Assembly (NCBI GenBank): GCA_910583525.1 | Contig: CAJTXL010000015.1 | Coordinates: 11,462-75,461, forward strand | Direction of reading: 5' to 3' | DNA length: 64,000 nt | Origin: an uncultured Muribaculaceae bacterium | GTDB taxonomy: Bacteria > Bacteroidota > Bacteroidia > Bacteroidales > Muribaculaceae | Part shown: positions 50,942 to 59,744 of the stretch, one piece after another | Numbering within the stretch: the stretch's first letter is position 1 | Layout: each line of letters begins with the position of its first letter | Position numbers and translations under genes: made by a program | Notes under the pieces: model-generated | Databases searched by the model: none | What the model was told of the DNA's origin: nothing | What the model saw: the letters and a program-made list of their open reading frames with translations, nothing else

Positions 50942-53920
50942 TTATTTGCGTTTTGTTTTTTGTTTAGGCGAAGGGTTTTTGAAGAAATCGAGAACCTGTT
51001 TCATAAGATGTCTACGGCTTTCCGCATCTTTGATGGTCTCGAACGGAAATCCGACGGCTACCGTGCGGTAGTTCCCGCCATCGAAGGCTATCGCGGCAGG
51101 CAGATTGTTTTCGCCGTAGCGTATTATGGTGCATCCTTTGTCCTTGTCAGACGGTATTATGGCATCGGGTGATTCTACGGCATAACAGCTGTCGTTAAGT
51201 TCTGTATAGAAACGGTATCGTCCCTTTCCGAAGTCGCTAAAGCGAGTGGCTGTCTGATAGGCATCGCCTGCCGTTGACGCTTGGCCCACTCTCCACTTGT
51301 AGCCGAGGATTTCTGAAGCGAATGCTTTGTCGCGCTCCTTGGCTTGCTCGGTAGAATAGTGGTTGTCCCATATGTCAGAGGCTATATAAGCGCCGCTGAC
51401 AAAGAAATCGGTACCTTTGGATGTCAGATATGCTATCCGCTCCTGTAGCTTTTCGGGGAATGCTTTGAAGCGTGTGCCGTATGCGCCTCGTCCTTGTTTT
51501 ATCTCCTTTTGTTTTCCGAGTATAAGGTCGACGGCGGCAGGCGTGTCCTGGGCGTTTTCAAAGGCTTCGGCGCTGCTCGAGACAAACGAATAGCCTGCAT
51601 CGCGTATGGCCTCGCCGTGTGTCTTTACGAAATCGAAAGTGTTGCCGGCTATTACCTTGTCTTCATAGTTGGCGCGCGATGCTCCGAAGCCGGCCGCATC
51701 GTCGTCCATCCATGGCATGGCGCGTCTGAACTCGAATTGGCTCCCGACAAATGATATGTCATTGACATAAGGCACGCCATGGTCTTTGGCATCATAAAAA
51801 CCGGCTATGTCACCGCTGTCGAAACGGTCGGGAGCGCTTATGCGAGTGAAGCCGTTCACTACCGTAACGGTCTCGCTCCCGGGTATTTCACACATGGCCA
51901 AGACTTCCGAGGGGAAAGACGTGCCACCGTCGTTGGCCGCTATGATTCTGAACGAGTGGATGTCTTTGTCATTTATGTCGATGTCGAAGAACATCTCCTC
52001 GGTGTTTGCTATGCGGCGGAATGCACCGTCATTTACTCGTTCTTCGATTATATAGTGCGACGGTTTTGCCGTGCTCTCCAGGCTGTCGACGGTCTCGAGC
52101 CAAGAAAGACGGTATTGCCCCGGAGCTTTTTTGTTTATTGCGAAAGAGCGTACGGGCAGAGGCTGTATCACATACTCCCGTTTGTCGCGTTTTGCTATAA
52201 ATTTGGCTATGCCCTTGTAGACCGCTCTCGATACGGCAAAACGGAACGCCGGGTCGAGCCCGTAGGCCATGTCGGCGAAGTTCTGATGCGACAGCAGTTC
52301 GAGAAGCATTGTAGGCACCTCCGGCTCGCGAGCCTCAAAGTAACTTTTGTCCCACATTCCGCGCCGTGTCCATTGCGGCTCGAAGCCGGCGCGGATGTCG
52401 TTGACGATGTTTGTCATTATTTCGTCGGTCAAATCGCGCGAGGCGAGCCTGTTGCTGCCGTTGCCCGTTGTCTTTCCGTTTGTGCAGTATATGCCGAGAG
52501 TGCCTATTATTGAGTCGTTCGGTGTCGTTCCTGCATCGGAGTGGAAGGCGAAACAAAGGTCGAGCGGAATGCCGAGACCTTCACTGTCAGGCAGCATCGA
52601 AGAACCCCCGGCGAGCCAGTTCGCCCACAACGCGCGGCTGCGGTAGTCGTCGTTATAGTCGTTTTCATAGGCGGTAGGGGTGAATACGCTGTCGGGAGCC
52701 CCGGCCCATTGCAGAAAATAGCGTGCACCTTCGGTGAAACGCGGATAGCCGCTTGTCGAGTATTCGTAGTCGATGTCGTCGACAGGCTCTTTTACAATTC
52801 GGGCCACATTGCCCATTCCGCCGCCTATTTTTACGGCATCGGCTGTTACCACGGCATTTTTGTCAGTGCCCGTGTTGAGCAATTCCACTATGGTCTGAGC
52901 CTTTGATGTTTTATGCAATGGAAAGTGGCCGAGATAAATCCATGTGCCGCCGCCCATCCGCTGGTTGACAGTGAAGCGATGTTCGCCGTCTGCCGCATTG
53001 ACAATATACTCGGCTTCTGTCGAGCTGTTTGGCAGGCTTGCATAGCTGATATATACGGCATATCTGCCATCGTGTGTAATCGCCGCGTTCCATTTTGCCG
53101 ATGCCGACGGCACGTCAGTCCCCGACAGCTTGGCTTTGAGGGCTGTGCCGTCGTCAAACGGATGGTCGCCGTTATGCAAGGTTTCATGGGTATATGCAAA
53201 GCCCTTTTTGTCGGCACGGCTCCAATGTCCGCTTGTCTCGAATATACCTTTTGTAAAGTCGGAGCTGTCATTGTCTATTATAATCTCTGTGCGCGATATG
53301 TCGCGTTCGCGAGGACTCATAACATATGCTCCGGCATTTTCGAGCATAGGCATCAGAAAAGGCATCACATAGCTTTGGGTGTAAAGGTCTTCTACGGTCT
53401 GGAATATTCTCGCGCGTTGCCATTCCCAGCGGTTGAGTTTCGGCTCAAAGTACCATCCGTGGCTCTGCCACAGCGCTATGTTTGCGCCGTCAAGACCTGC
53501 CGGTGCCGGCGCTTTGTCTTTACGTACGATGAAAGGTTTGTCTTCTGTCGGACCTGTATTTTTTTTAGGCGCATACCGGCACAGCTTTTCAAGTGCTGTC
53601 TGTCCGCAGTATAAGTCGGCCTTATATGCCTTGTATTCTTTGCCCAATGCCGCAAGGCAATCGCGCTTTAGTGCGTCAAGTTCTGTTTTTGAAAAGGGAA
53701 TATACGATGCGGCGTCGTTAAAGACTATTTTTACGCTCTTCTTCGCTTTGTTTACCGTTACGCTTTTGGCCTTGATTGTGCCGACGCTGTATCCTTCCGG
53801 TATGTGTTTTGCTATTGTCTTGCTTACGGCATCTTCACGTATTCCTGCCGCCGCATACTGTGGCACGGCGAAAACCGTGAGCAGCGTGCAAATGATAAGT
53901 ATAGCTCGGAAGTATTTCAT
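50942..53920 (-). CDS. Secreted N-acetylmuramoyl-L-alanine amidase with a golvesin-like domain
   Basis: A 992-aa exported protein (signal peptide MKYFRAILIICTLLTVFAVP..., cleavage near AAA-G). Amidase_3-type residues are split along the chain: LWQSHGWYFEPKLN (His near 150), then CFAFHSDAG (His near 457) and MLLELLSHQNFADM (catalytic Glu near 540). Between them, about 225-370, lies a beta domain (GIFETSGHWSRADKKGFAYT, RMGGGTWIYLGHFPLH) like the golvesin/xanthan-lyase C-terminal type. The C-terminal 350 residues look like fibronectin-like and unknown domains. Bacteroidales proteins of this make-up are often labelled xanthan lyase. It starts the operon; TACCTTTG at 53968-53975 is its likely promoter. 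Confidence 0.8.
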   Translation of the reverse strand: MKYFRAILIICTLLTVFAVPQYAAAGIREDAVSKTIAKHIPEGYSVGTIKAKSVTVNKAKKSVKIVFNDAASYIPFSKTELDALKRDCLAALGKEYKAYKADLYCGQTALEKLCRYAPKKNTGPTEDKPFIVRKDKAPAPAGLDGANIALWQSHGWYFEPKLNRWEWQRARIFQTVEDLYTQSYVMPFLMPMLENAGAYVMSPRERDISRTEIIIDNDSSDFTKGIFETSGHWSRADKKGFAYTHETLHNGDHPFDDGTALKAKLSGTDVPSASAKWNAAITHDGRYAVYISYASLPNSSTEAEYIVNAADGEHRFTVNQRMGGGTWIYLGHFPLHKTSKAQTIVELLNTGTDKNAVVTADAVKIGGGMGNVARIVKEPVDDIDYEYSTSGYPRFTEGARYFLQWAGAPDSVFTPTAYENDYNDDYRSRALWANWLAGGSSMLPDSEGLGIPLDLCFAFHSDAGTTPNDSIIGTLGIYCTNGKTTGNGSNRLASRDLTDEIMTNIVNDIRAGFEPQWTRRGMWDKSYFEAREPEVPTMLLELLSHQNFADMAYGLDPAFRFAVSRAVYKGIAKFIAKRDKREYVIQPLPVRSFAINKKAPGQYRLSWLETVDSLESTAKPSHYIIEERVNDGAFRRIANTEEMFFDIDINDKDIHSFRIIAANDGGTSFPSEVLAMCEIPGSETVTVVNGFTRISAPDRFDSGDIAGFYDAKDHGVPYVNDISFVGSQFEFRRAMPWMDDDAAGFGASRANYEDKVIAGNTFDFVKTHGEAIRDAGYSFVSSSAEAFENAQDTPAAVDLILGKQKEIKQGRGAYGTRFKAFPEKLQERIAYLTSKGTDFFVSGAYIASDIWDNHYSTEQAKERDKAFASEILGYKWRVGQASTAGDAYQTATRFSDFGKGRYRFYTELNDSCYAVESPDAIIPSDKDKGCTIIRYGENNLPAAIAFDGGNYRTVAVGFPFETIKDAESRRHLMKQVLDFFKNPSPKQKTKRK

Positions 53921-53967
53921 TTTAAGGTGTTTGTCTTCGTCTGTTCAATCGTGGTATCCTTACTTCG

Positions 53968-53975
53968 CAAAGGTA
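53968..53975 (-). promoter_or_regulatory. TACCTTTG promoter of the peptidoglycan-recovery operon
   Basis: The minus strand reads TACCTTTG, a TAnnTTTG match 47 bp before the amidase start. It would drive the 18-kb leftward operon down to 35,839. Confidence 0.6.
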
Positions 53976-54053
53976 ATGTTTTTTATGCGAAATAGACGAA
54001 GAACGCACCCGTCTGTTTAACTTATTTAATGATTAAATACATATTTTAAGTAT

Positions 54054-54527
54054 TTAATCATGGTGGTATGGCTCGCCCCTTGCGATTGTTCCGGCTCGGT
54101 ATATCTGTTCGACGAAAAACAGTCGTGCCAATTCGTGCGGAAAAGTCATTTTTGAAAGCGACAGAAGCATGTCGGCCTTGTCATAAACCGCTTTTGAGAA
54201 CCCATATGGCCCTCCGATTATAAAAATCAGTGAGCGAGGCAGTTCCAAAGCTTTCTTCGATATGAAATCCGAAAACGTACGCGACTCCATTTCACGGCCG
54301 CGTTCGTCAAGCAGTACCACGAAGTCTCCCGGCGAAATCTCGTCGAGCATACGTTGCCCTTCAAGCTCTTTCTGCAAATCGGTTCCTGCGCTTTTCGGCG
54401 TTTTTACGTCGGGTATGCACGTGAGTGAAAAAGGCCAATAGAAAGGTATCCGTTTGGTATACTTCGATATAGCCGTATCGATGGCCTTGTCCTTTATTGA
54501 GCCTATACATATAAGTTTGATTTTCAT
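54054..54527 (-). CDS. rlmH: 23S rRNA pseudouridine-1915 N3-methyltransferase RlmH
   Basis: A 157-aa SPOUT methyltransferase. It starts MKIKLICIGSIKDKAIDTAI, contains GDFVVLLDERGREMESRTFS and the knot sequence FIIGGPYGFSKAVYDKADML, and ends ARGEPYHHD. Length matches the family (155-157 aa). It methylates pseudouridine 1915 in helix 69 of 23S rRNA. A TAAATTTG promoter element lies only 4 bp before its ATG, so the mRNA may be leaderless. The gene diverges from nadC over 63 bp. Confidence 0.95.
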   Translation of the reverse strand: MKIKLICIGSIKDKAIDTAISKYTKRIPFYWPFSLTCIPDVKTPKSAGTDLQKELEGQRMLDEISPGDFVVLLDERGREMESRTFSDFISKKALELPRSLIFIIGGPYGFSKAVYDKADMLLSLSKMTFPHELARLFFVEQIYRAGTIARGEPYHHD

Positions 54528-54531
54528 GGCA

Positions 54532-54539
54532 CAAATTTA
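54532..54539 (-). promoter_or_regulatory. TAAATTTG element directly before rlmH
   Basis: It matches TAnnTTTG on the minus strand and is separated from the rlmH ATG by four bases, pointing to a transcript that begins at or inside the start codon. Confidence 0.5.
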
Positions 54540-54562
54540 AACATTTTTCACTCAAAAATTCG

Positions 54563-54570
54563 TACCTTTG
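54563..54570 (+). promoter_or_regulatory. TACCTTTG promoter of nadC
   Basis: A TAnnTTTG match 20 bp before the nadC start, so the leader is short. It lies in the 63-bp divergent gap with rlmH. Confidence 0.65.
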
Positions 54571-54590
54571 CGGTCAATAAATACAGGAAT

Positions 54591-55445
54591 ATGAAAACGA
54601 AAGACGAATTAATCGACGACTTGCTGTCGCTTGCCTTTGCAGAAGACATCGGCGACGGTGACCACACCACACTAAGTACTATCGGACCCGATGCCATGGG
54701 GCGTCAGCATCTGCTTGTCAAAGAAGAAGGTATATTGGCCGGCGTCGATATGGCGAGGCGCGTATTCGAGAAATTCGACCCGTCGCTCAAAATGACGGTG
54801 TTCATCCCCGACGGCTCGCATGTTAAGCCCGGCGACATCGCTTTCGTTGTCGAAGGCCCGGTGCGCTCCTTGTTGCAGACCGAGCGCACAATGCTCAACA
54901 TAATGCAGCGCATGAGCGGTATCGCCACCACCACGGCACGTTACCAAAGCCGTCTCGAAGGCCTTGACTGCAAAGTACTCGACACCCGAAAGACCACTCC
55001 CGGCTTGCGTATGCTCGAAAAAGAGGCCGTCAAAATCGGTGGCGGTTCCAACCACCGCATCGGTCTGTTCGACATGATACTGATAAAAGACAACCACGTC
55101 GATTTCGCAGGCGGCATTCCGCAGGCTGTAGCCGCAGCCAAGGCATACTGCAAGGAAAAGGGCAAAGACTTGCGCATCGAGGTTGAAGTGCGCAATACCG
55201 ATGAAATCATGCAGGCCATAGAAGCCGGTGCCGACCGCATAATGCTCGACAACTTCACTCCGGCACGCACCGCCGAAGCCGTCAGGTTAATCCGTGAAAA
55301 AGCACCGGGCATAGAAATCGAGTCGAGCGGAGGCATAACTCTCGACACGCTGCGCCAATACGGCGAAGCTGGCGTCGATTTTGTTTCCGTAGGAGCTTTG
55401 ACACACTCTGTCAAAGGTCTCGACATGAGTTTCAAGGCTTGTTGA
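54591..55445 (+). CDS. nadC: Nicotinate-nucleotide pyrophosphorylase NadC
   Basis: A 284-aa quinolinate phosphoribosyltransferase. Family phrases: AEDIGDGDHTTLSTI, the helix LNIMQRMSGIATTTARYQSR, LDTRKTTPGLRMLEKEAVKI, GGGSNHRIGLFDMILIKDNH and IMLDNFTPART, ending SVGALTHSVKGLDMS. It makes nicotinate mononucleotide in NAD synthesis. Length and order match bacterial NadC. It is followed by a secreted protein gene after 27 bp. Confidence 0.96.
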   Translation: MKTKDELIDDLLSLAFAEDIGDGDHTTLSTIGPDAMGRQHLLVKEEGILAGVDMARRVFEKFDPSLKMTVFIPDGSHVKPGDIAFVVEGPVRSLLQTERTMLNIMQRMSGIATTTARYQSRLEGLDCKVLDTRKTTPGLRMLEKEAVKIGGGSNHRIGLFDMILIKDNHVDFAGGIPQAVAAAKAYCKEKGKDLRIEVEVRNTDEIMQAIEAGADRIMLDNFTPARTAEAVRLIREKAPGIEIESSGGITLDTLRQYGEAGVDFVSVGALTHSVKGLDMSFKAC

Positions 55446-55472
55446 AAATAATTGAATTCTGAATATACTAAT

Positions 55473-56219
55473 ATGAACTTCAAAACTATAGCAATCGCGG
55501 CTATCGCTTTTTTCGCTGCCGCATCGGCATCGGCCCAATATCTGTGCACCAAGCAGGGTACCGTTCTCACGTTCAGCAGTACAAACGTAAAAGAATCCAA
55601 GACAACCGACGGTGTCACTACCGTTTCGGAGGTGAGCACTGCTGCCGACGGTGTCGTTACTGCGCGATATAAAACCGTAGAGAAAGTGCCCGGCAACGAT
55701 TTTGCCGAAATAACGACATACAGCACATATACCTACAATCCGGCCGATGACAAGACTGTCTATACACTCATGAGCGGCGAAGACTTCAAGACATTCATTG
55801 TCAATATGGTTGTGGAAGGCGCTGAAAAAGAAGGACAGCATATAGGCGATGCCGACAAGGCCGAACTTGAAAAAAATATCAGTGTCAAAGGCGACCTCAC
55901 AATGGAGTTGCCGGCCACAATTGTCGAAGGGGTGAAAGTACCCAATCGCACCATCAAAGTCAACGTAGGTCCGATGACTATGTCGATGAGTCTTTGGGAC
56001 GTCAAATATCTCGGCTACGAGAATGTGGATACTCCCGCAGGCAACTATTCCGATTGTCTTAAAGTGTCGTTTGTTATGAAAAACAACTCACCGGCAGGCA
56101 GCGAGAAAAAATACTGCACCTCATGGTTCGCCAAAGGCTTGGGGGCTGTCAAAACAATTACAACCGATAAAAAAGGTAAAGTAGAAGAGGAAGAAGTCCT
56201 GAAATCCATCAAAGAATAA
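55473..56219 (+). CDS. Secreted protein, DUF3108/TapB-like
   Basis: The start at 55473 (MNFKTIAIAAIAFFAAASASA) gives a signal peptide cleaved near ASA-Q; an upstream TTG at 55452 is not needed. The 248-aa product is beta-rich. It contains GVTTVSEVSTAADGVVTARY, IKVNVGPMTMSMSLWDVKYL, ENVDTPAGNYSDCLKVSF and TSWFAKGLGAVKTIT, the usual pattern of TapB/DUF3108-like periplasmic proteins of Bacteroidales. Function is unknown. It lies between nadC and typA, with gaps of 27 and 34 bp. Confidence 0.7.
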   Translation: MNFKTIAIAAIAFFAAASASAQYLCTKQGTVLTFSSTNVKESKTTDGVTTVSEVSTAADGVVTARYKTVEKVPGNDFAEITTYSTYTYNPADDKTVYTLMSGEDFKTFIVNMVVEGAEKEGQHIGDADKAELEKNISVKGDLTMELPATIVEGVKVPNRTIKVNVGPMTMSMSLWDVKYLGYENVDTPAGNYSDCLKVSFVMKNNSPAGSEKKYCTSWFAKGLGAVKTITTDKKGKVEEEEVLKSIKE

Positions 56220-56253
56220 GCTGGGACTGGCTTCTGTAATATTCCAATAGAGT

Positions 56254-58053
56254 ATGCAAAAAATCCGTAACATTGCCATTATCGCACACGTCGACCATGG
56301 CAAAACGACCGTTGTCGATAAAATGCTCTTGGCCGGGCATCTCTTTCGCGAGAACCAGAACGCCGGCGAGTTGATTCTTGATAATAACGACCTCGAACGT
56401 GAGCGTGGCATCACAATCCTTTCGAAGAATGTCTCGATTGACTACAAAGGTTATAAAATCAATATTATAGACACTCCGGGGCACGCCGACTTCGGCGGCG
56501 AGGTTGAGCGTGTGCTCAACATGGCCGACGGATGTCTGCTCCTCGTCGACGCTTTCGAAGGCCCGATGCCGCAGACGCGTTTCGTGCTTCAGAAAGCCAT
56601 TGAAATCGGCCTGAAGCCGGTCGTGGTAATCAATAAAGTCGACAAACCCAACTGCCGCCCCGAAGAAGTCCAGGAAATGGTCTTCGACCTGATGTTCAGC
56701 CTCGATGCAAGCGAAGAACAGCTCGACTTCCCCACATTGTACGGTTCGGCCAAGCAGGGCTGGATGAGCACCGACGTCAACAAGCCCACCGACAACATTC
56801 TGCCCTTGCTCGATGCCATAATAGAGCATATTCCCGGGCCTGAAGACAATCCCGGCGACAGCCAGATGCTTATAACATCGCTCGACTACTCGAAGTATGT
56901 AGGCCGTATCGCCATCGGCCGTGTGCATCGTGGCGAGTTGCGCGAAGGACAGGAAATAGGTCTGTGCCATAAAGACGGCAGCGTCACACGCCATAAAATC
57001 AAAGAATTGCACACCTTTGAGGGTATGGGCCGCAAAAAAGTCGAAAAGGTAGGCAACGGCGACATCTGCGCCCTCGTAGGCATCGATGGTTTTGAAATCG
57101 GCGATACTGTTACATTGTACGACAACCCCGACCCGCTGCCTCGCATCGCCATCGACGAGCCTACCATGTCGATGACTTTCACCATCAACGACAGCCCCTT
57201 CTTCGGCAAGGACGGTAAATATGTCACTTCGCGCCATATCGGTGACCGTCTTACCGCCGAACTCGACCGCAACCTCGCATTGCGTATAGAAAAAGGGAAC
57301 AAAGAAGACGTTTGGCGCGTGTTCGGTCGCGGCGTCCTTCATCTTTCCGTGCTTATAGAGACCATGCGTCGCGAAGGCTACGAATTGCAGGTAGGCCAGC
57401 CCCAGGTGATAGTCAAGGAAATTGACGGCCGCAAGTGCGAGCCTGTCGAGCTGCTCACCATAAACGTGCCTGAAGAAAGCGCGTCGAAGATGATAGACAT
57501 GGTTACCAGACGCAAGGGCGACCTCGTTGCAATGGAAACCAAAAACGACCGTGTGCAGATGGAGTTCCAGATACCGTCGCGCGGCATCATCGGCCTTCGT
57601 AGCAACGTCCTCACGGCATCGGGGGGCGAAGCTATAATGTCGCACCGTTTCCTCGAATACCAGCCGTGGAAGGGCGACATCGAGCGCCGCACAAACGGCT
57701 CGCTCATAGCCATCGAGTCGGGCACGGCCTATGCCTACGCCATAGACAAACTTCAGGACCGAGGACGCTTCTTCATTTTTCCCCAAGAAGAAGTCTATGC
57801 CGGCCAGGTGGTTGGCGAGAATGCCAAAGACAACGACATCCCCGTCAATGTCACCAAGAGCAAAAAACTCACAAACATGCGCGCGTCGGGCGCCGACGAC
57901 AAGGCCCGTATCGTACCCCCTGTGGTATTCAGCCTTGAAGAAGCCCTCGAATACATCAAAGAAGACGAATATGTAGAGGTGACCCCTCACCATATACGCC
58001 TGCGCAAGATTATTCTCGACGAAACCGAACGTAAACGGGCAAACCGCTCGTAA
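56254..58053 (+). CDS. typA: Ribosome-associated GTPase TypA/BipA
   Basis: A 599-aa translational GTPase. All G motifs are present: IAHVDHGKTTVVDKM (G1), RGITILSKN (G2), DTPGHADFGGEVER (G3), NKVDKPNCRPEEV (G4) and GSAKQGW (G5), followed by domain II and the EF-G-like C-terminus (FQIPSRGIIGLRSNVLTASG, YQPWKGDIERRTNGSLIAIE). It acts in 50S assembly and stress adaptation. Length fits the family (about 600 aa). Long open frames on the opposite strand are codon-bias artefacts. Confidence 0.97.
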   Translation: MQKIRNIAIIAHVDHGKTTVVDKMLLAGHLFRENQNAGELILDNNDLERERGITILSKNVSIDYKGYKINIIDTPGHADFGGEVERVLNMADGCLLLVDAFEGPMPQTRFVLQKAIEIGLKPVVVINKVDKPNCRPEEVQEMVFDLMFSLDASEEQLDFPTLYGSAKQGWMSTDVNKPTDNILPLLDAIIEHIPGPEDNPGDSQMLITSLDYSKYVGRIAIGRVHRGELREGQEIGLCHKDGSVTRHKIKELHTFEGMGRKKVEKVGNGDICALVGIDGFEIGDTVTLYDNPDPLPRIAIDEPTMSMTFTINDSPFFGKDGKYVTSRHIGDRLTAELDRNLALRIEKGNKEDVWRVFGRGVLHLSVLIETMRREGYELQVGQPQVIVKEIDGRKCEPVELLTINVPEESASKMIDMVTRRKGDLVAMETKNDRVQMEFQIPSRGIIGLRSNVLTASGGEAIMSHRFLEYQPWKGDIERRTNGSLIAIESGTAYAYAIDKLQDRGRFFIFPQEEVYAGQVVGENAKDNDIPVNVTKSKKLTNMRASGADDKARIVPPVVFSLEEALEYIKEDEYVEVTPHHIRLRKIILDETERKRANRS

Positions 58054-58074
58054 ACGCCTTACGGGTGTTGTTCT

Positions 58075-58917
58075 ATGAAGCCTTTCTCTCTAAATATCCG
58101 CGGCAGACTGGTCGAATTCGACCGGCCTGCCGTGATGGGTATAATCAACATAACAGACGATTCTTTCTTTGCCGGTTCGCGTGTCGCATCCGATGAAGAA
58201 ATCGCAACCCGTGCCGTCGCTATGGCCGACGCCGGAGCCGACATGCTCGACCTCGGCGCCTATTCCTCGCGTCCTGGTGCCGGAGTTGTGCCCGAAGATG
58301 TCGAGGCTCAGAGGCTTTCGAAGGCATTGGCCGCAGTGCGCTCTGCTGTCGGGACGTCCATGCCTGTCTCTGTCGATACTTTCAGGGCTTCTGTTGCGCG
58401 TAAGTGTGTAGGGGAGTGGGGTGCCGACATTGTCAACGATATTTCAGGCGGCACACTCGACCCCGATATGTTCGCTGCCGTGGCCGAACTCAGATGCCCC
58501 TATGTGCTCATGCACATGCGCGGCACTCCGGCAACCATGCAGTCGCTCACCGACTACGGCGATGTCACGGCCGACGTAATCGACGAACTCAGCCGACGCC
58601 TTTCTGTCCTTGATGAACTCGGCGTGGCCGATGTGCTCGTAGACCCCGGTTTCGGTTTTGCCAAAACTTTGGAGCAGAATTACGATATGATGCGCAATCT
58701 CCGCGCTTTTGAAATCTTGGGCCGTCCGCTGCTTGTCGGCGTTTCGCGAAAATCTATGCTCACGCGTTTGCTCGACATAAAAACCGACGAGGCCGCAGCC
58801 GCAACGGCTGTCCTCGGAGCCTTGGCTTTGGAGCGTGGCGCCTCAATCCTGCGTGTGCACGACGTTGCATTGGCGCGGCAGAGCATATCTATTCTTGAGG
58901 CTCTTGATGCTATATAA
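58075..58917 (+). CDS. folP: Dihydropteroate synthase FolP
   Basis: A 280-aa DHPS with all loops: VMGIINITDDSFFAGSR, DMLDLGAYSSRPGAG, PVSVDTFRASVARKC, NDISGGTLDPDMF, LMHMRGTPATMQ, DVLVDPGFGFAKTLEQNYDM and LVGVSRKSMLTRL. It condenses p-aminobenzoate with the pterin pyrophosphate in folate synthesis and is the sulfonamide target. It is followed by cdaA after 25 bp, the common Bacteroidales pairing. Confidence 0.97.
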   Translation: MKPFSLNIRGRLVEFDRPAVMGIINITDDSFFAGSRVASDEEIATRAVAMADAGADMLDLGAYSSRPGAGVVPEDVEAQRLSKALAAVRSAVGTSMPVSVDTFRASVARKCVGEWGADIVNDISGGTLDPDMFAAVAELRCPYVLMHMRGTPATMQSLTDYGDVTADVIDELSRRLSVLDELGVADVLVDPGFGFAKTLEQNYDMMRNLRAFEILGRPLLVGVSRKSMLTRLLDIKTDEAAAATAVLGALALERGASILRVHDVALARQSISILEALDAI

Positions 58918-58942
58918 CAGTTAACTTTGATAGATTATTGAT

Positions 58943-59725
58943 ATGTTTGACTTCGGAATAAAAGACGCTATCGACGTACTGCTCTTTGCAGTACTGCTCT
59001 TTTACATTTATCGTCTGATGAAAGAGTCGGGCACTATCAATATTTTCTATGGAGTGCTGGCCTTTATCGTTGTATGGGTGCTCGCGTCCGAGATTTTCGA
59101 TATGCGCCTCATCGGCACCATACTCGACAAATTCATGGCAATCGGCCTCATAATACTCGTCATACTTTTCCAGGAGCCTATCCGACGCTTCCTTGTCGAA
59201 CTCGGCTCGCACCGCCGCCTGAAATTCCTCAGCAATCTTTTCCATCACCATAAACGCGAACTCGACGCCGAGGCATTGGCGTGGGTAATGCCAATCGTAT
59301 ATGCCTGCATGAGCATGGCCAAGAGCAAGACCGGTGCGCTGATTGTAATAGAACAGTCCATACCGCTCGACAACTACGCGGCATCCGGCGATATTATCGA
59401 CGCCAATATAAATACCCGTCTTATCGAAAACATCTTTTTCAAGAACTCACCCCTGCACGACGGTGCTATGATTGTTGCCCATAACCGCATTGAATCGGCC
59501 GGCTGCATACTGCCCGTAAGCCACGACAGCGACGTGCCGCGCATGCTTGGTCTGCGCCACCGTTCAGCTCTCGGCATAGCGCAGGCAACCGATGCCGTCG
59601 CAGTGGTCGTCTCGGAAGAAACCGGCAATATTTCCATCGCCTACCGTGGAAAACTCACCACCCGTGTAAGCTCCACCGAACTCGAACACCGCCTGAACGC
59701 AATAGCCATCACGTCCGCAAAATAA
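58943..59725 (+). CDS. cdaA: Diadenylate cyclase CdaA
   Basis: A 260-aa membrane protein with N-terminal spans (about 10-27, 35-53, 62-78) and a DAC domain containing LHDGAMIV (DGA motif) and GLRHRSALGIAQ (RHR motif), as well as VSEETGNISIAYRG. It makes c-di-AMP from two ATP, controlling osmolyte balance and wall homeostasis. The start at 58943 follows folP. It converges with the acetyltransferase gene. Confidence 0.96.
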   Translation: MFDFGIKDAIDVLLFAVLLFYIYRLMKESGTINIFYGVLAFIVVWVLASEIFDMRLIGTILDKFMAIGLIILVILFQEPIRRFLVELGSHRRLKFLSNLFHHHKRELDAEALAWVMPIVYACMSMAKSKTGALIVIEQSIPLDNYAASGDIIDANINTRLIENIFFKNSPLHDGAMIVAHNRIESAGCILPVSHDSDVPRMLGLRHRSALGIAQATDAVAVVVSEETGNISIAYRGKLTTRVSSTELEHRLNAIAITSAK

Positions 59726-59744
59726 CAGGCGTTTAAACAGCCTT

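Noticed and set aside
56209..57993. A 594-codon minus-strand frame opposite typA
   Set aside because: Antisense shadow of a highly conserved GTPase gene with biased codons; the product has no recognisable fold.
59726..59744. Short AGGC/GCCT inverted repeat between cdaA and the acetyltransferase as a shared terminator
   Set aside because: Only four base pairs; too weak to call.
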